NCBI GenBank assembly: GCA_050952845.1
Contig: JBMNLP010000001.1
Coordinates: forward strand, 3,348,001 to 3,412,000
Reading direction: 5' to 3'
Source of the DNA: JAGVSV01 sp050952845
Lineage (GTDB): Bacteria > Bacillota > Clostridia > Christensenellales > Aristaeellaceae
DNA: 64,000 nucleotides
This document shows positions 1 to 8,203 of the stretch, one piece after another. Made by a program: the position numbers and the translations under genes. Positions within the stretch are counted from its first letter, which is position 1. The number at the start of each line of letters is the position of its first letter. A model generated the notes under the pieces. That model did not search any database. It saw only the letters and a list, made by a program, of their open reading frames with translations, and had not been told where the DNA came from.

Positions 1-39
1 AACCCGTCGCGACGATGCATGAATGCTTGGAGTCAGTAT
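1..39. repeat. Family A repeat, end fragment
   Basis: The bases match the right end of the full family A copy at 17704-17865: the shared track runs CGACGATGC, then ATGCTTGGAG, then a GTCAGTAT terminus in place of GTTGGTAT. The rest of the element would lie left of the window. It stops 14 bp short of the stop codon of the neighbouring zinc-ribbon gene. Confidence 0.6.
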
Positions 40-53
40 CAGATATTGATTCC

Positions 54-860
54 TCAGCCGCCAAAGGGCGCGCCGCACTCGGGGCAGAATTTGGGCGGGG
101 TTTGCGTCTGTGGCTGGTAGCCGCAGCTTGCGCAGCGGGCGGGGCCTTCCGGCTTTTTGGCGCCGCATTCCATGCAGAACTTGCCGTGGTTGCTGGCGCC
201 GCAGGCGCATACCCAGGCGTCGGCTTGAGGGGCGCTCCGGGGAACTTGCTGAGCAGCGGGCGCCGCGCCTGCAACAGGTTTCAGGGCGCGCCGTAATTCA
301 TCGGCCTGGCGCTCCAGCTCCCGGTAGGCGTCGGTATAGGGGCTGTCGGGCCTTTCGTCGCTCAGCTCAAAGGTAATCTCGTCAAAATAGGGGGAGTTGA
401 CGGGGATGGTGATGTCGAACCGGTATTCATACTCATACCGGGGCGGGTCGTAGCTGACTTTTTTGCCCTCGGCGTTTTTCTGATACAGTTCCGTCTTGTC
501 CTCTTTAACCTCCAGCTGGCATTCAATGACCTGGCTGAGGGGTACAATGTCAGGATTGCCGTCGCGCCAGTTCCTCTGGCGGGTTACCAGGAAGCGCTGA
601 TTGTTTTCGTCCAGATACACCTTGGTGGTGTTGCCTAAAATGCGGGTGGGAGTAAAAGCTTCCACTTGTTTTTTGTTCTCTTCCCGGTAGTTTAAATGCT
701 GGCGAATCTCCTCCACCGAGGATTGCCGCCTGTCTGTCATAAAAGGGGAAAGCAGCCGGGCGCAATCCTTGCACAGGTTGCCGTCGGCCAGCTTGCGGTT
801 GCCCAGCAGCCCGATTTTTCCGTTACAGATATCGCAAAATTTCTTGTCAAACAGTCCCAT
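54..860 (-). CDS. DUF4428-type zinc-ribbon protein
   Basis: A 268-residue protein with no signal peptide or membrane segment. The N-terminus (MGLFDKKFCDICNGKIG, then CKDC near residue 33) has the paired-cysteine pattern of DUF4428 domains. The middle is a charged region of mixed strand and helix. The last 60 residues carry further cysteine pairs (CACG/CMECG and CASCG/CPECG) typical of double zinc ribbons. I infer zinc binding; no enzymatic motif is visible. The start ATG has AGGAGG-like spacing upstream (the plus strand reads ccctcctt just beyond it). It resembles in build the SPFH zinc-ribbon protein at 40168-41214, and both genes end against a short repeat. Function unknown. Confidence 0.75.
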   Translation of the reverse strand: MGLFDKKFCDICNGKIGLLGNRKLADGNLCKDCARLLSPFMTDRRQSSVEEIRQHLNYREENKKQVEAFTPTRILGNTTKVYLDENNQRFLVTRQRNWRDGNPDIVPLSQVIECQLEVKEDKTELYQKNAEGKKVSYDPPRYEYEYRFDITIPVNSPYFDEITFELSDERPDSPYTDAYRELERQADELRRALKPVAGAAPAAQQVPRSAPQADAWVCACGASNHGKFCMECGAKKPEGPARCASCGYQPQTQTPPKFCPECGAPFGG

Positions 861-999
861 GGAAAACCCTCCTTGTGTTGTTGTCCTGCCTGTATTTTCG
901 CATATCGTTTAGGAAATGTAAAGGGGAAACCGAAAAGGAAAAAATCAATTGGTTACTATTCAGCCCATGTTAGCCAGGCAGAAGCCATTCTGCTCTCTG

Positions 1000-1130
1000 A
1001 TACCAACTCCAAACATGAACGCATCGTCGTGCCGGGTCTTTTGTCTTGCAGCATCGTCGGCTGCTCGGTCAGCGTAGCAGCGCTACGCTTCCCTCGCCCC
1101 TTTGGATGCATTCATGTTTTACGTTGGTAT
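1000..1130. repeat. Family A miniature repeat, near-complete copy
   Basis: 131 bp, in the opposite orientation to the copy at 17704-17865. The ends ATACCAACTCCAAACAT and ATGTTTTACGTTGGTAT are inverted repeats of each other with three mismatches, and pairing continues into GAACGCATC/GATGCATTC. The centre holds the dyad GCGTAGC-agc-GCTACGC. It is shorter than the 17704 copy because part of one inner arm is missing. No coding capacity. Confidence 0.8.
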
Positions 1131-1383
1131 GAGCACCGACAATATCGCAGTCAACGGAGGAAGCTGTCGCCGCTTACACGTTTTGATGAAACTCAGAATG
1201 CAGCAGTACATCTGCGCGCCATCAAGCGCGCGAAAGCCACCAGATATCTTCTGGCGATTCTTCGTTCATTGGACACAACACCTACGCCATACAGGTGGAC
1301 AACCAGCGCCCGAGAACATCAACATAGATCACATCGCTGTTGTGGCAGCCTGGTATCTCATACTTTCCTGCGCTGTCCGGCAA
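1131..1383. other. Non-coding gap, nothing recognised
   Basis: About 250 bp between the family A repeat and the GDPD gene. Short open frames exist on both strands, but none has a ribosome binding site or recognisable product. I see no clear terminator for the GDPD operon here. Confidence 0.5.
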
Positions 1384-2223
1384 TTATTTTTCCCGCTGTT
1401 CTGCCCAGCGGGTATAAGCAGCGGCGTAGTTCGTTTTGAAGCCAGCCACTCCATACTCCCATAATTTGGCCCACCATTCGGGATAGTCGCCCAAATTGGA
1501 AAATACCTTCACTCCCAATTCAGCCAACATATCAACATCCGCCTTGGTAAATGCTTCGCAGTTCAGTCCAACTTCATAAAGATCGGAGGAACGAATGAAT
1601 GCCATCGTCTTTTCATTCAGGAAACGGACATTGGCGCCCAAACGCAACCCCTCAGGTTTCTCATGCGTTCGATACCAATTCTGCATTTCTTCAAGAACAT
1701 CTTTTTCACCGGAGAAGAAGATGTAACGATTGATGTTCTTTGAATTCTGTAGGATCTGCGTCATACGAGGCATCATTCCCGTCGTTTTGAATTCAACTTC
1801 AATAACGATATCAGAGCATTGTTCACCCAACCAGCGGTCAAAGGCCTCAAAAGTAATCAGATGAGTCACGCGGTTTTCAGGGTCGCTGGCATCGTGTTTG
1901 AAGCACATCCCGCCATCGTGCTCCGACCAGGGATACGGAGGCTCTTTCGGCAGAAGCCGATTTCGATAAGGAATATCGATGCCTCTTGCTTCCTCCACAG
2001 TCAGATCGCCGATATTGCACGTGACCTTTCCATCTGTAAGAGCCGCCAGGCAGGGGCCATGAGTGCAAATGATTTCTCCATCTTTGGTCATATTAATATC
2101 CATCTCAATGCCCTCGTAGCCTGCCTGTACAGCGGCAATAAAGGCTTCCAAAGAATTCTCAGGTGCTACATTCGCCACACCCGTATGGGCAAAACGCATG
2201 GGACCGCAGTAAGTTTTGTTCAT
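1384..2223 (-). CDS. Glycerophosphodiester phosphodiesterase-like protein
   Basis: 279 residues of the GDPD TIM-barrel family, which hydrolyses glycerophosphodiesters to sn-glycerol 3-phosphate and an alcohol. The family signature is seen as HTGVANVAPENSLEAF near residue 13 (usual form HRG...PENT) and EMDINMTKDGEIICTHG near residue 45 (usual form ExD...HD). The canonical Arg of HRG is Thr and the Asp after the second His is Gly, so activity or substrate may differ. No signal peptide, so cytoplasmic. The ATG at 2223 is preferred over one at 2247 because AGGAGATG lies just upstream of it. It is the last gene of the minus-strand transport operon (binding protein, two permeases, this gene), which suggests it acts on an imported compound. 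Confidence 0.75.
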   Translation of the reverse strand: MNKTYCGPMRFAHTGVANVAPENSLEAFIAAVQAGYEGIEMDINMTKDGEIICTHGPCLAALTDGKVTCNIGDLTVEEARGIDIPYRNRLLPKEPPYPWSEHDGGMCFKHDASDPENRVTHLITFEAFDRWLGEQCSDIVIEVEFKTTGMMPRMTQILQNSKNINRYIFFSGEKDVLEEMQNWYRTHEKPEGLRLGANVRFLNEKTMAFIRSSDLYEVGLNCEAFTKADVDMLAELGVKVFSNLGDYPEWWAKLWEYGVAGFKTNYAAAYTRWAEQREK

Positions 2224-2302
2224 GAAAACATCTCCTATTCTGATCAATTGGCTTTATATTCGGTATTGTCAGTTCCAAGCGGAAGACACTCAGCGCGACA
2301 AA

Positions 2303-3238
2303 TTATCCTTTGACTGCACCAATCATTATTCCCTTGATTAAATAGCGCTGCATAAAAGGATAAACGCACATAATAGGGATGACTGAAATCATCGTAACCG
2401 TCATCTTGATACCACGCGTGGTCATTTGAGACTCCAGCGCCGTTGCTACGGCATTATCACTGGATTTGTCATTGTAAATCTGTTCCAGAATCTTCTCCGC
2501 CTGATTCAGATACTGATACAGAAGGAACTGGAGCGTGGTCAAATTCTTATTGGTTATGGTATAAAGATTATTGTCAAACCAACTGTTCCATTGACTGCTC
2601 GCAGTAAAAATTGTTAGCGTAGCCGCAATCGGAAGAGAAAGAGGAAGTATGATCTTAAAGAATATTCGCATTGTAGAAGCGCCATCTATCTTCGCACTTT
2701 CTTCCAACTCTTTCGAAATAGACTCGACAAATGTCTTGACCAGAATGATATCATACGCGCTAAGCAGTCCAGGAAGAACATATACCCAGAAAGTATTCAG
2801 CAAGCCATAGGAGCGCATAACGAGATAAGTAGGAATCATACCGCCGCTGACATACATTGTCACAATCACAAAGCGATAAAGCACCTTGCGAAAGGGCATG
2901 GTTTCTTTTGTGAAGAGATAGCCTACTATCATACAGCACATTACATGTCCTATGCTTCCGATGACCGTACGAGCTACAGAGATGAGGAAAGCATGACCTA
3001 TTTCTGGCATGGCGAGCATGTCGGTGTAGTTTTTTAGCGTAAAATTGATAGGCCATATCAACGCTTTCGTACCTTCAATACCGCCAGACAAAGATTGAAT
3101 GAACACGTAATAAAAAGGATAAAAGCAGGTAAACATCAACAAGATTAAAAAGAATGTATTACAAATTACAAACACCTGACGAGACATGCTCGTTTTGATT
3201 GCACCGTTTTTGTATGCCGCTTCCGAAAGGGACTTCAC
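2303..3238 (-). CDS. Sugar ABC transporter permease, YtcP/LplC type
   Basis: 311-residue inner-membrane permease of the MalG-like branch. About six hydrophobic segments are visible. The cytoplasmic EAA loop reads ELEESAKIDGASTMRIFFKI, the coupling site for the ATPase, and the C-terminus has the usual QRYLIKGIMIGAVKG ending. The start is a GTG with GGGAGGG seven bases upstream. It begins 13 bp after the stop of the LplB-type permease, with which it should form the heterodimeric channel. The substrate cannot be read from the sequence. LplB/YtcP systems generally import oligosaccharides, often of plant or host origin. Confidence 0.9.
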   Translation of the reverse strand: MKSLSEAAYKNGAIKTSMSRQVFVICNTFFLILLMFTCFYPFYYVFIQSLSGGIEGTKALIWPINFTLKNYTDMLAMPEIGHAFLISVARTVIGSIGHVMCCMIVGYLFTKETMPFRKVLYRFVIVTMYVSGGMIPTYLVMRSYGLLNTFWVYVLPGLLSAYDIILVKTFVESISKELEESAKIDGASTMRIFFKIILPLSLPIAATLTIFTASSQWNSWFDNNLYTITNKNLTTLQFLLYQYLNQAEKILEQIYNDKSSDNAVATALESQMTTRGIKMTVTMISVIPIMCVYPFMQRYLIKGIMIGAVKG

Positions 3239-3251
3239 CTTACATCCCTCC

Positions 3252-4166
3252 CTAAATAATGGACGAACCGCGGATTTTTTTTGCGATCCAGTTGGTAACG
3301 AACAGAAGAACCAGGCTGACTGTGGACTGAAAAATGCCTACCGCAGTGGAATAAGAATAATCATAATTCTTGATACCGCGATTATAGGTATACATTTCCA
3401 GTGTTTCTACCTGATTGAATATCAACTTATTCTGGAAGGCATATAGCTTGTCCATATCGTTGTTCAGAAGAGCAGCAACGCCCAGCAAAAGCAGAACAGT
3501 AAAGGTAGGCATAATGCCCGGCAGAGTTATATGAATTGCTTTTTTGAAATAGCCCGCGCCATCGATAGAAGCTGCTTCGTAGAGCGTCGGATCAATGGAT
3601 GTAATTGCTGCGAGATATATGATGGCATCCCAGCCAAGATTCTTCCAAAGACCGGTTATTGTCATGAATCCATATATCGTTTTTTTATTGGTCAGAAGAT
3701 TCTGCGAGGTGCCGAATTTCGACAAGAGCTCATTCACCGGGCCCTCTGTAGAGAAAAGGGCATACGCCAAAGAGTATACGATAACCCAGCTAATAAAGTG
3801 AGGCAGCGTTGTCAGTGTCTGCGCACTCCTCTTGAATCGGGTATTCATAACCTCGTTGAGTAGAATTGCCAGGATCGGAGGAAGAAATCTTGTGAGATAA
3901 CCCAAACCTGAGTAGATCAATGTGTTTTTCATCGCATTGGCAAACTTGCCGGTAACAAACAACTTTTTGAAGACCGCGAATCCGACAAATTCGCATTCCT
4001 GAATAGGCATACCTATCTTATAATCTACGAATGCAAGATACCATCCTGCAAGAGGAACATATTTAAACAAGATGAGATACACCAGAAAAGGCAAAAGGAT
4101 TAATAATAGTCCCCATTCCTTCTTTGGTTTTTTGTTGAAAAGGATAAGATTAACTTCCTTTTGCAT
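3252..4166 (-). CDS. Sugar ABC transporter permease, LplB type
   Basis: 304-residue permease. After a short basic N-terminus comes the family's signature first loop (KYVPLAGWYLAFVDYKIG), six predicted membrane segments, and an EAA loop around TLYEAASIDGAGYFKKAIHI. The ending NWIAKKIRGSSII is typical of LplB. An ATG at 4166 with AAGGAG eight bases upstream is preferred to a GTG at 4196. It lies between the binding protein gene (68 bp intergenic gap with a hairpin) and the YtcP-type permease. No ATPase gene is present in this cluster. Confidence 0.9.
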   Translation of the reverse strand: MQKEVNLILFNKKPKKEWGLLLILLPFLVYLILFKYVPLAGWYLAFVDYKIGMPIQECEFVGFAVFKKLFVTGKFANAMKNTLIYSGLGYLTRFLPPILAILLNEVMNTRFKRSAQTLTTLPHFISWVIVYSLAYALFSTEGPVNELLSKFGTSQNLLTNKKTIYGFMTITGLWKNLGWDAIIYLAAITSIDPTLYEAASIDGAGYFKKAIHITLPGIMPTFTVLLLLGVAALLNNDMDKLYAFQNKLIFNQVETLEMYTYNRGIKNYDYSYSTAVGIFQSTVSLVLLFVTNWIAKKIRGSSII

Positions 4167-4216
4167 GGTGATTTCTCCTTTGGTTCCGATAGGCACAACG
4201 ATTTACCGTGAAAATT

Positions 4217-4248
4217 GCCGGGCAAAATCACCAAGGATTTTGCCCGGC
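4217..4248 (-). terminator. Intercistronic hairpin between binding protein and permease
   Basis: A perfect 13-bp stem (GCCGGGCAAAATC paired with GATTTTGCCCGGC) with a 6-base loop, followed on the minus strand by AATTTT. It sits between the binding protein gene and the two permease genes. This is the usual place for a partial terminator or 3' stabilising hairpin that gives the binding protein more mRNA than the permeases; that role is inferred. Confidence 0.75.
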
Positions 4249-4263
4249 CTAAGTCGCTTAGGA

Positions 4264-6021
4264 TTACTTCGCCAGGTCACCATACTGTTCCGCAGTATAG
4301 GACGGAATGCCGTTAGCCTCGTTCAATTCAGTGAGGATGGGCACCATGATATCACGGATGCGATTCCATTCAGCTTGGTAAGCTGCGAATACGTCCGCTT
4401 CGCCAGTAGCAGCAATCTCTTCAAGGATACTTGCCTTCAGAGCATCGAATTCTTCCTGAGATTCGCACATGATCAGGTCAGCCTGATAGGAGTCCAGGAT
4501 TTCCTGTGCACTTGTAATGATCTTCAGCTGATCAGAATCCAGGGCAGTACTCATCAAGGAGTCAATTGCTTCACCGCAGTCATTGCGGAAATCAAAATTG
4601 CCTGCAGCATACACAGCATCCATCGGGAGCTCAACGCCATACCATTCTGCAACATCCTTGTACAAACCGTTCATATGCTCCACGGAATATTCTCTTGAGA
4701 GCGTGTAGAAGTTTAGCGGATAACCGTCCTTCGGGTGGATGATATTGTCATTGTAACCCGTTGCATTGGTGATACGTCCGCCCAGGTTGTAATAGTAGTT
4801 GGATTCATTATTGCGGGATGGATCACGAGAGGCAGCAAACTGCTCTTTGCCGTACTCGTTCATTTGAGGTACGCCATTCTCATCATAGTCCCAAGTTACG
4901 CCTTGTTCGCCCATGTATGCTTCACGCATGAAGTCGGTGGAGTAGAAGTAATTGATGACTTGCAACGCCAGATCATAGTTCTCACTGTTCTTCGAGATAA
5001 ATCCCATGTACATGGAACCATTGCCCATGATCATATTGACGTTCACGTAATAATTCGAGGGCGCATCAGGAATGGTCACATAGCCAGCAAGCGTGTCGGG
5101 ATTTTTCACAACCTCAGCATTATACAGAGAATCATTGCCGTTGTGCATGCCCATGTACTGACCACGATCACGCTTCAGTTTGAATTCGTCATTGGTCTGG
5201 GTGAACAGATCCATGTCGAAGGTACCATTGTCTTTGCCTGCATTGTAGAGTTTGTGGTACCATTTGGTCGCCGACCACCACATGGAGTGCTCAGTATCCA
5301 GATAGCCGTCAAACACATCATTGGTAAAGATGTTGTTTTCGTAGAGATACAACCCCCAATAGTTCAGGCTCATGTACCTACGGAACGCAGTATCGTAGCC
5401 ACGCCAGTTATCCGTACCATAAATATAGGTGGGATATCCATCATCCGTGGTGGGATGATTGGCCTGCATCTGAACGAGGACCTCCAGATACTCTTCGTCG
5501 TTGGTAATCTTCGGGCAACCGAGCTCCTTGTAGTAATCCCAGCGGACAACATAGCCACGAGAGGACAAATCAGGTCCTTCAGCAAAACCGTTCTTACCGA
5601 TGTTGGCTGGAAAGAAGTAAAATTCATCTTTGTCGTTATACAAGATTTTTTTGTACAGCTTAATGGTGCTGCTAATGGCATCATGCAAAGCATTCGGGCA
5701 GTATTCCTCAAGATATGGAGCGACGTTCATCGCCAGATCTGCTTCACGAATATAGTTGAGCATATTTCCGGGATACACGAGATCCGGGAGATCGCCGCTA
5801 GCCAGAATGGCAGCGAACGCATCTGCATCGTAGTAGGTATACTGGATATCAATACCCAGTTCTTCTTCGATCCGCTTGATCATCTTCCAGTTGTTCCATG
5901 ACATGGTGTTGTCATTGACATCACCAACGGTCAGGACGCGCTTTTCTTCAGCGAGCGACGTTCCGGAGAAAAATGACAACAACAGCGTTACGATTAGCAC
6001 CAGATTTACAATCTTCTTCAT
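4264..6021 (-). CDS. Extracellular solute-binding protein of a sugar ABC transporter
   Basis: 585 residues. The N-terminus MKKIVNLVLIVTLLLSFFSG is a signal peptide, with a signal peptidase I-like site after SLA near residue 25. There is no lipobox cysteine, which is unusual for a Gram-positive binding protein. The mature protein starts VGDVNDNTMSWNNWK and has the LplA/YtcQ family layout, with aromatic-rich lobes and an acidic C-terminus. An ATG at 6021 preceded by GGAGGT fits better than one at 6051. It is the first gene of the operon SBP-LplB-YtcP-GDPD. Ligand unknown, presumably an oligosaccharide. Confidence 0.9.
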   Translation of the reverse strand: MKKIVNLVLIVTLLLSFFSGTSLAEEKRVLTVGDVNDNTMSWNNWKMIKRIEEELGIDIQYTYYDADAFAAILASGDLPDLVYPGNMLNYIREADLAMNVAPYLEEYCPNALHDAISSTIKLYKKILYNDKDEFYFFPANIGKNGFAEGPDLSSRGYVVRWDYYKELGCPKITNDEEYLEVLVQMQANHPTTDDGYPTYIYGTDNWRGYDTAFRRYMSLNYWGLYLYENNIFTNDVFDGYLDTEHSMWWSATKWYHKLYNAGKDNGTFDMDLFTQTNDEFKLKRDRGQYMGMHNGNDSLYNAEVVKNPDTLAGYVTIPDAPSNYYVNVNMIMGNGSMYMGFISKNSENYDLALQVINYFYSTDFMREAYMGEQGVTWDYDENGVPQMNEYGKEQFAASRDPSRNNESNYYYNLGGRITNATGYNDNIIHPKDGYPLNFYTLSREYSVEHMNGLYKDVAEWYGVELPMDAVYAAGNFDFRNDCGEAIDSLMSTALDSDQLKIITSAQEILDSYQADLIMCESQEEFDALKASILEEIAATGEADVFAAYQAEWNRIRDIMVPILTELNEANGIPSYTAEQYGDLAK

Positions 6022-6075
6022 GATAATACCTCCTATCATTTTGAACATCATACTCTTTAAGGTGAGTATACATAT

Positions 6076-6081
6076 ATTATA
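6076..6081 (-). promoter_or_regulatory. Putative -10 element of transport operon 1
   Basis: Minus-strand TATAAT about 55 bp upstream of the binding protein start codon, in an AT-rich leader. A convincing -35 box is not visible at the right spacing, so this is a weak call. Confidence 0.35.
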
Positions 6082-6188
6082 GAGGGAACATGTTTCGCCT
6101 TTGATAATTATGTGTAAAATTTAGGTAAAATGTAGTACCTTTAGCATTCACCAGTGTTGTGTCCGATACTATAATGTAAAACGCCTAT

Positions 6189-6462
6189 TTAGAGCAAATT
6201 CACTTATCATGTCGCAGTCGCATACTTGTCTTTTGCCTCTAACTGTGTCGCTGTTCACTTGTCGTAGCGCTGCTACGCCTGCGTTCACGAGACGCAATTC
6301 GCCATAGTCGATTTCTACGCTCGCGTGGCTCACTTGAAATCTCCGTGGCTCATTGGGCTGACAGTTAGCTTCATCCCGCACAGCGGGCGCTCGCCTCTGC
6401 CCCTTGCCAGAGACAAAAATCCTGCATTGCTTTGTGCGCCACGATTGCGTAATTTGCTCTAA
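6189..6462. repeat. Family B miniature repeat, full-length copy
   Basis: 274 bp bounded by TTAGAGCAAATT and its inverse AATTTGCTCTAA. Inside are CGTAGC-gct-GCTACG and complementary blocks around GCCAGAG/CTCTGGC, so the whole element can fold into a long branched hairpin. It is nearly identical to the copy at 13584-13857, which lies in reverse orientation. It occupies the gap between two divergent genes. No transposase is encoded. Confidence 0.85.
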
Positions 6463-6570
6463 TAGCAGAGAACCAATGCGTTTCATGCATACCCCCCTCA
6501 GCGCGCAGCATGGCGGTTGCAAAATTATGCATATCATCAGCATAACGCAATGCACGAATCCATGCAAGCA

Positions 6571-6579
6571 TGGTACAAT
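6571..6579 (+). promoter_or_regulatory. Extended -10 promoter of the FGGY kinase gene
   Basis: TGG-TACAAT, an extended -10 element, 27 bp upstream of the kinase start codon. No good -35 is visible, which is tolerable for extended -10 promoters. Confidence 0.45.
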
Positions 6580-6605
6580 ACAAAAGAAACAGGAGGCGGT
6601 ACAGC

Positions 6606-7952
6606 ATGAAGAACACGGCGCACCCTTATTTCACCGTCCTTGGCATCGACATCGGCACCACGGGCATCGCGCTGGCAGCCATCGACGCGCGGACGGGCGG
6701 GCTGCTGGAACAAGTGCATGCAACCAACCGGTATGAAACAAAGCCCGGCGTGCAGGACGCGGAGGGTATTGCCGATGCCGTCACCTCGGCGCTGGCGGGG
6801 CTGGCGCGGCGGCACGCCGTGGCTGCCGTCGGGCTGTGCGGGCAGATGCACGGCATCCTGTATGTGGATGGGGAAGGCAAGGCGCTGTCCCCGCTGTACA
6901 CCTGGCAGTATCAGCCGGGGGACGATGCCTGGCTGAAACAGCTGTCGGAGCGAACCGGGCACGCGCTGGCATGGGGCTATGGCAGCGTCACCCATGCCTG
7001 GCTTGCCCGGGAAGGCCTGGCGCCGGCTGACGCCGCGGCGTTCTGCACCATCGCGGACTATGCGGGCATGCGGCTGGCCGGCAGGCGGACGCCGCTGATG
7101 CACGCTTCCAATGCCCACAGTCTGGGCCTGTATGACGCGCCATCGGGGGGCTGGGATGAGGCCGCCATCGCCCGCGCGGGGCTAACTGCGGAGTTGTTTC
7201 CGGCTGTGCGCCCGGGCGCCGTGCTGCTGGGACAAAGCGCAGAAGGCTTTGACATCGCCGTCGCCATCGGCGACAACCAGGCCAGCTTCATCGGCTCGGT
7301 CCGGGAGCCGGAGCGCAGCGTGCTGGTCAACGTAGGGACAGGCAGCCAGGTATCGGCGCTGGCGGCGCGGGGCAGCAGCGCACCCGGCTTCCGGCCGCTG
7401 AACGGCGACGAATATCTCACCGTAGGCTCGGCGCTGTGCGGAGGCCGGGCCTACGCGCTGCTGAAGGATTTCTTTTTGTCCTGCGCCGAACTGATGGGGG
7501 GATCCGTCGATGACGAAGCGCTGTACGCCGCCATGAACGCTGCCGGGGAAGCGGCGCTGGGCTTGTCCGACAAGCTGCAGGTGACCCCGCTGTTTTCCGG
7601 CACGCGGGAAGCGCCCGATCTCCGCGCGTCCATCGGGCAGATCAGCCCAGGCAACTTCACTGCACGCCACCTGGTGGGCGGGCTGATCGAGGGCATGGCG
7701 GAGGAACTGCATCAGCTGTACCGGCTGCTGCCGGCGCGCGCGTGCCCGGCGCCGGGCATCCTGGTAGGGGCGGGCGGCGCGCTGCGGCAAAACCCGGCGC
7801 TGCGCAAAGCCATCGAAGCGCGATTCGGCCTGCCCGTGCACTTGCCGCGCTACCGGGAGGAAGCCGCGTACGGCGCCGCTCTGTTTGCCTGCGCCGCGGC
7901 AGGCCGCGCGCCCAGCCTGCAAGCCGCGCAGGGGCTGGTGCGGTATGAATAA
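6606..7952 (+). CDS. FGGY carbohydrate kinase, sedoheptulokinase/xylulokinase-like
   Basis: 448 residues. The ATP-binding first motif GIDIGTTGIALAAID is near residue 15, the FGGY sugar-contact block GLCGQMHGILYVD near residue 80, the catalytic region GDNQASFIGSV near residue 222, and the phosphate/adenosine block VNVGTGSQVS near residue 240. FGGY enzymes phosphorylate sugars such as xylulose, ribulose or sedoheptulose in the cytoplasm. GQMHG is common to xylulokinases and sedoheptulokinases, and the short length fits the latter somewhat better. An ATG with AGGAGGCGG upstream sets the start at 6606. It is transcribed away from transport operon 1 and may phosphorylate its imported product. Substrate assignment is uncertain. 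Confidence 0.8.
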   Translation: MKNTAHPYFTVLGIDIGTTGIALAAIDARTGGLLEQVHATNRYETKPGVQDAEGIADAVTSALAGLARRHAVAAVGLCGQMHGILYVDGEGKALSPLYTWQYQPGDDAWLKQLSERTGHALAWGYGSVTHAWLAREGLAPADAAAFCTIADYAGMRLAGRRTPLMHASNAHSLGLYDAPSGGWDEAAIARAGLTAELFPAVRPGAVLLGQSAEGFDIAVAIGDNQASFIGSVREPERSVLVNVGTGSQVSALAARGSSAPGFRPLNGDEYLTVGSALCGGRAYALLKDFFLSCAELMGGSVDDEALYAAMNAAGEAALGLSDKLQVTPLFSGTREAPDLRASIGQISPGNFTARHLVGGLIEGMAEELHQLYRLLPARACPAPGILVGAGGALRQNPALRKAIEARFGLPVHLPRYREEAAYGAALFACAAAGRAPSLQAAQGLVRYE

Positions 7953-7988
7953 AGCTGATTGACTTATTGTGGTGCAATCGCTAACTTT

Positions 7989-8022
7989 TCTTTGTACGCC
8001 ACGATTGCGTAATTTGCTCTAA
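7989..8022. repeat. Family B end fragment
   Basis: The sequence TTTGTACGCCACGATTGCG leading into AATTTGCTCTAA matches the right end of the full copy at 6189-6462, but the left two-thirds is missing. It directly abuts a family A-like element. Confidence 0.75.
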
Positions 8023-8182
8023 TACTGAACTCAATCATAAATGCTTCGATGAGTCGGTCTTTTTGCGACTGCGCGTTGCCTCTTTCATTCGGCGTAGGCT
8101 ACGGCTACGCCTCATTCTTTTGGCTTAGCGCAGCCATCAAAAATCCTCACCCCATCAGTGCATTTACTCATTCGTTCAGTAT
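8022..8182. repeat. Diverged family A element (subfamily C)
   Basis: 161 bp with inverted ends ATACTGAAC and GTTCAGTAT; pairing resumes at TAAATGC/GCATTTA. The centre has GGCGTAG and CTACGCC as a dyad, in the position of the GCGTAGC/GCTACGC core of families A and B. End sequence and layout suggest an old relative of family A with altered termini. Confidence 0.65.
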
Positions 8183-8183
8183 A

Positions 8184-8200
8184 ATGTTTTACGTTGGTAT
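8184..8200. repeat. Family A end fragment
   Basis: ATGTTTTACGTTGGTAT is identical to the end of the family A copy at 1114-1130. It lies between the subfamily C element and the stop codon of the URO-D-like gene, so three repeat pieces are stacked in about 210 bp. Confidence 0.65.
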
Positions 8201-8203
8201 AAA

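Noticed and set aside
1102..1464. 120-codon plus-strand frame between repeat A and the GDPD gene
   Set aside because: It begins inside the repeat, has no ribosome binding site and runs into the opposite-strand gene; no motif.
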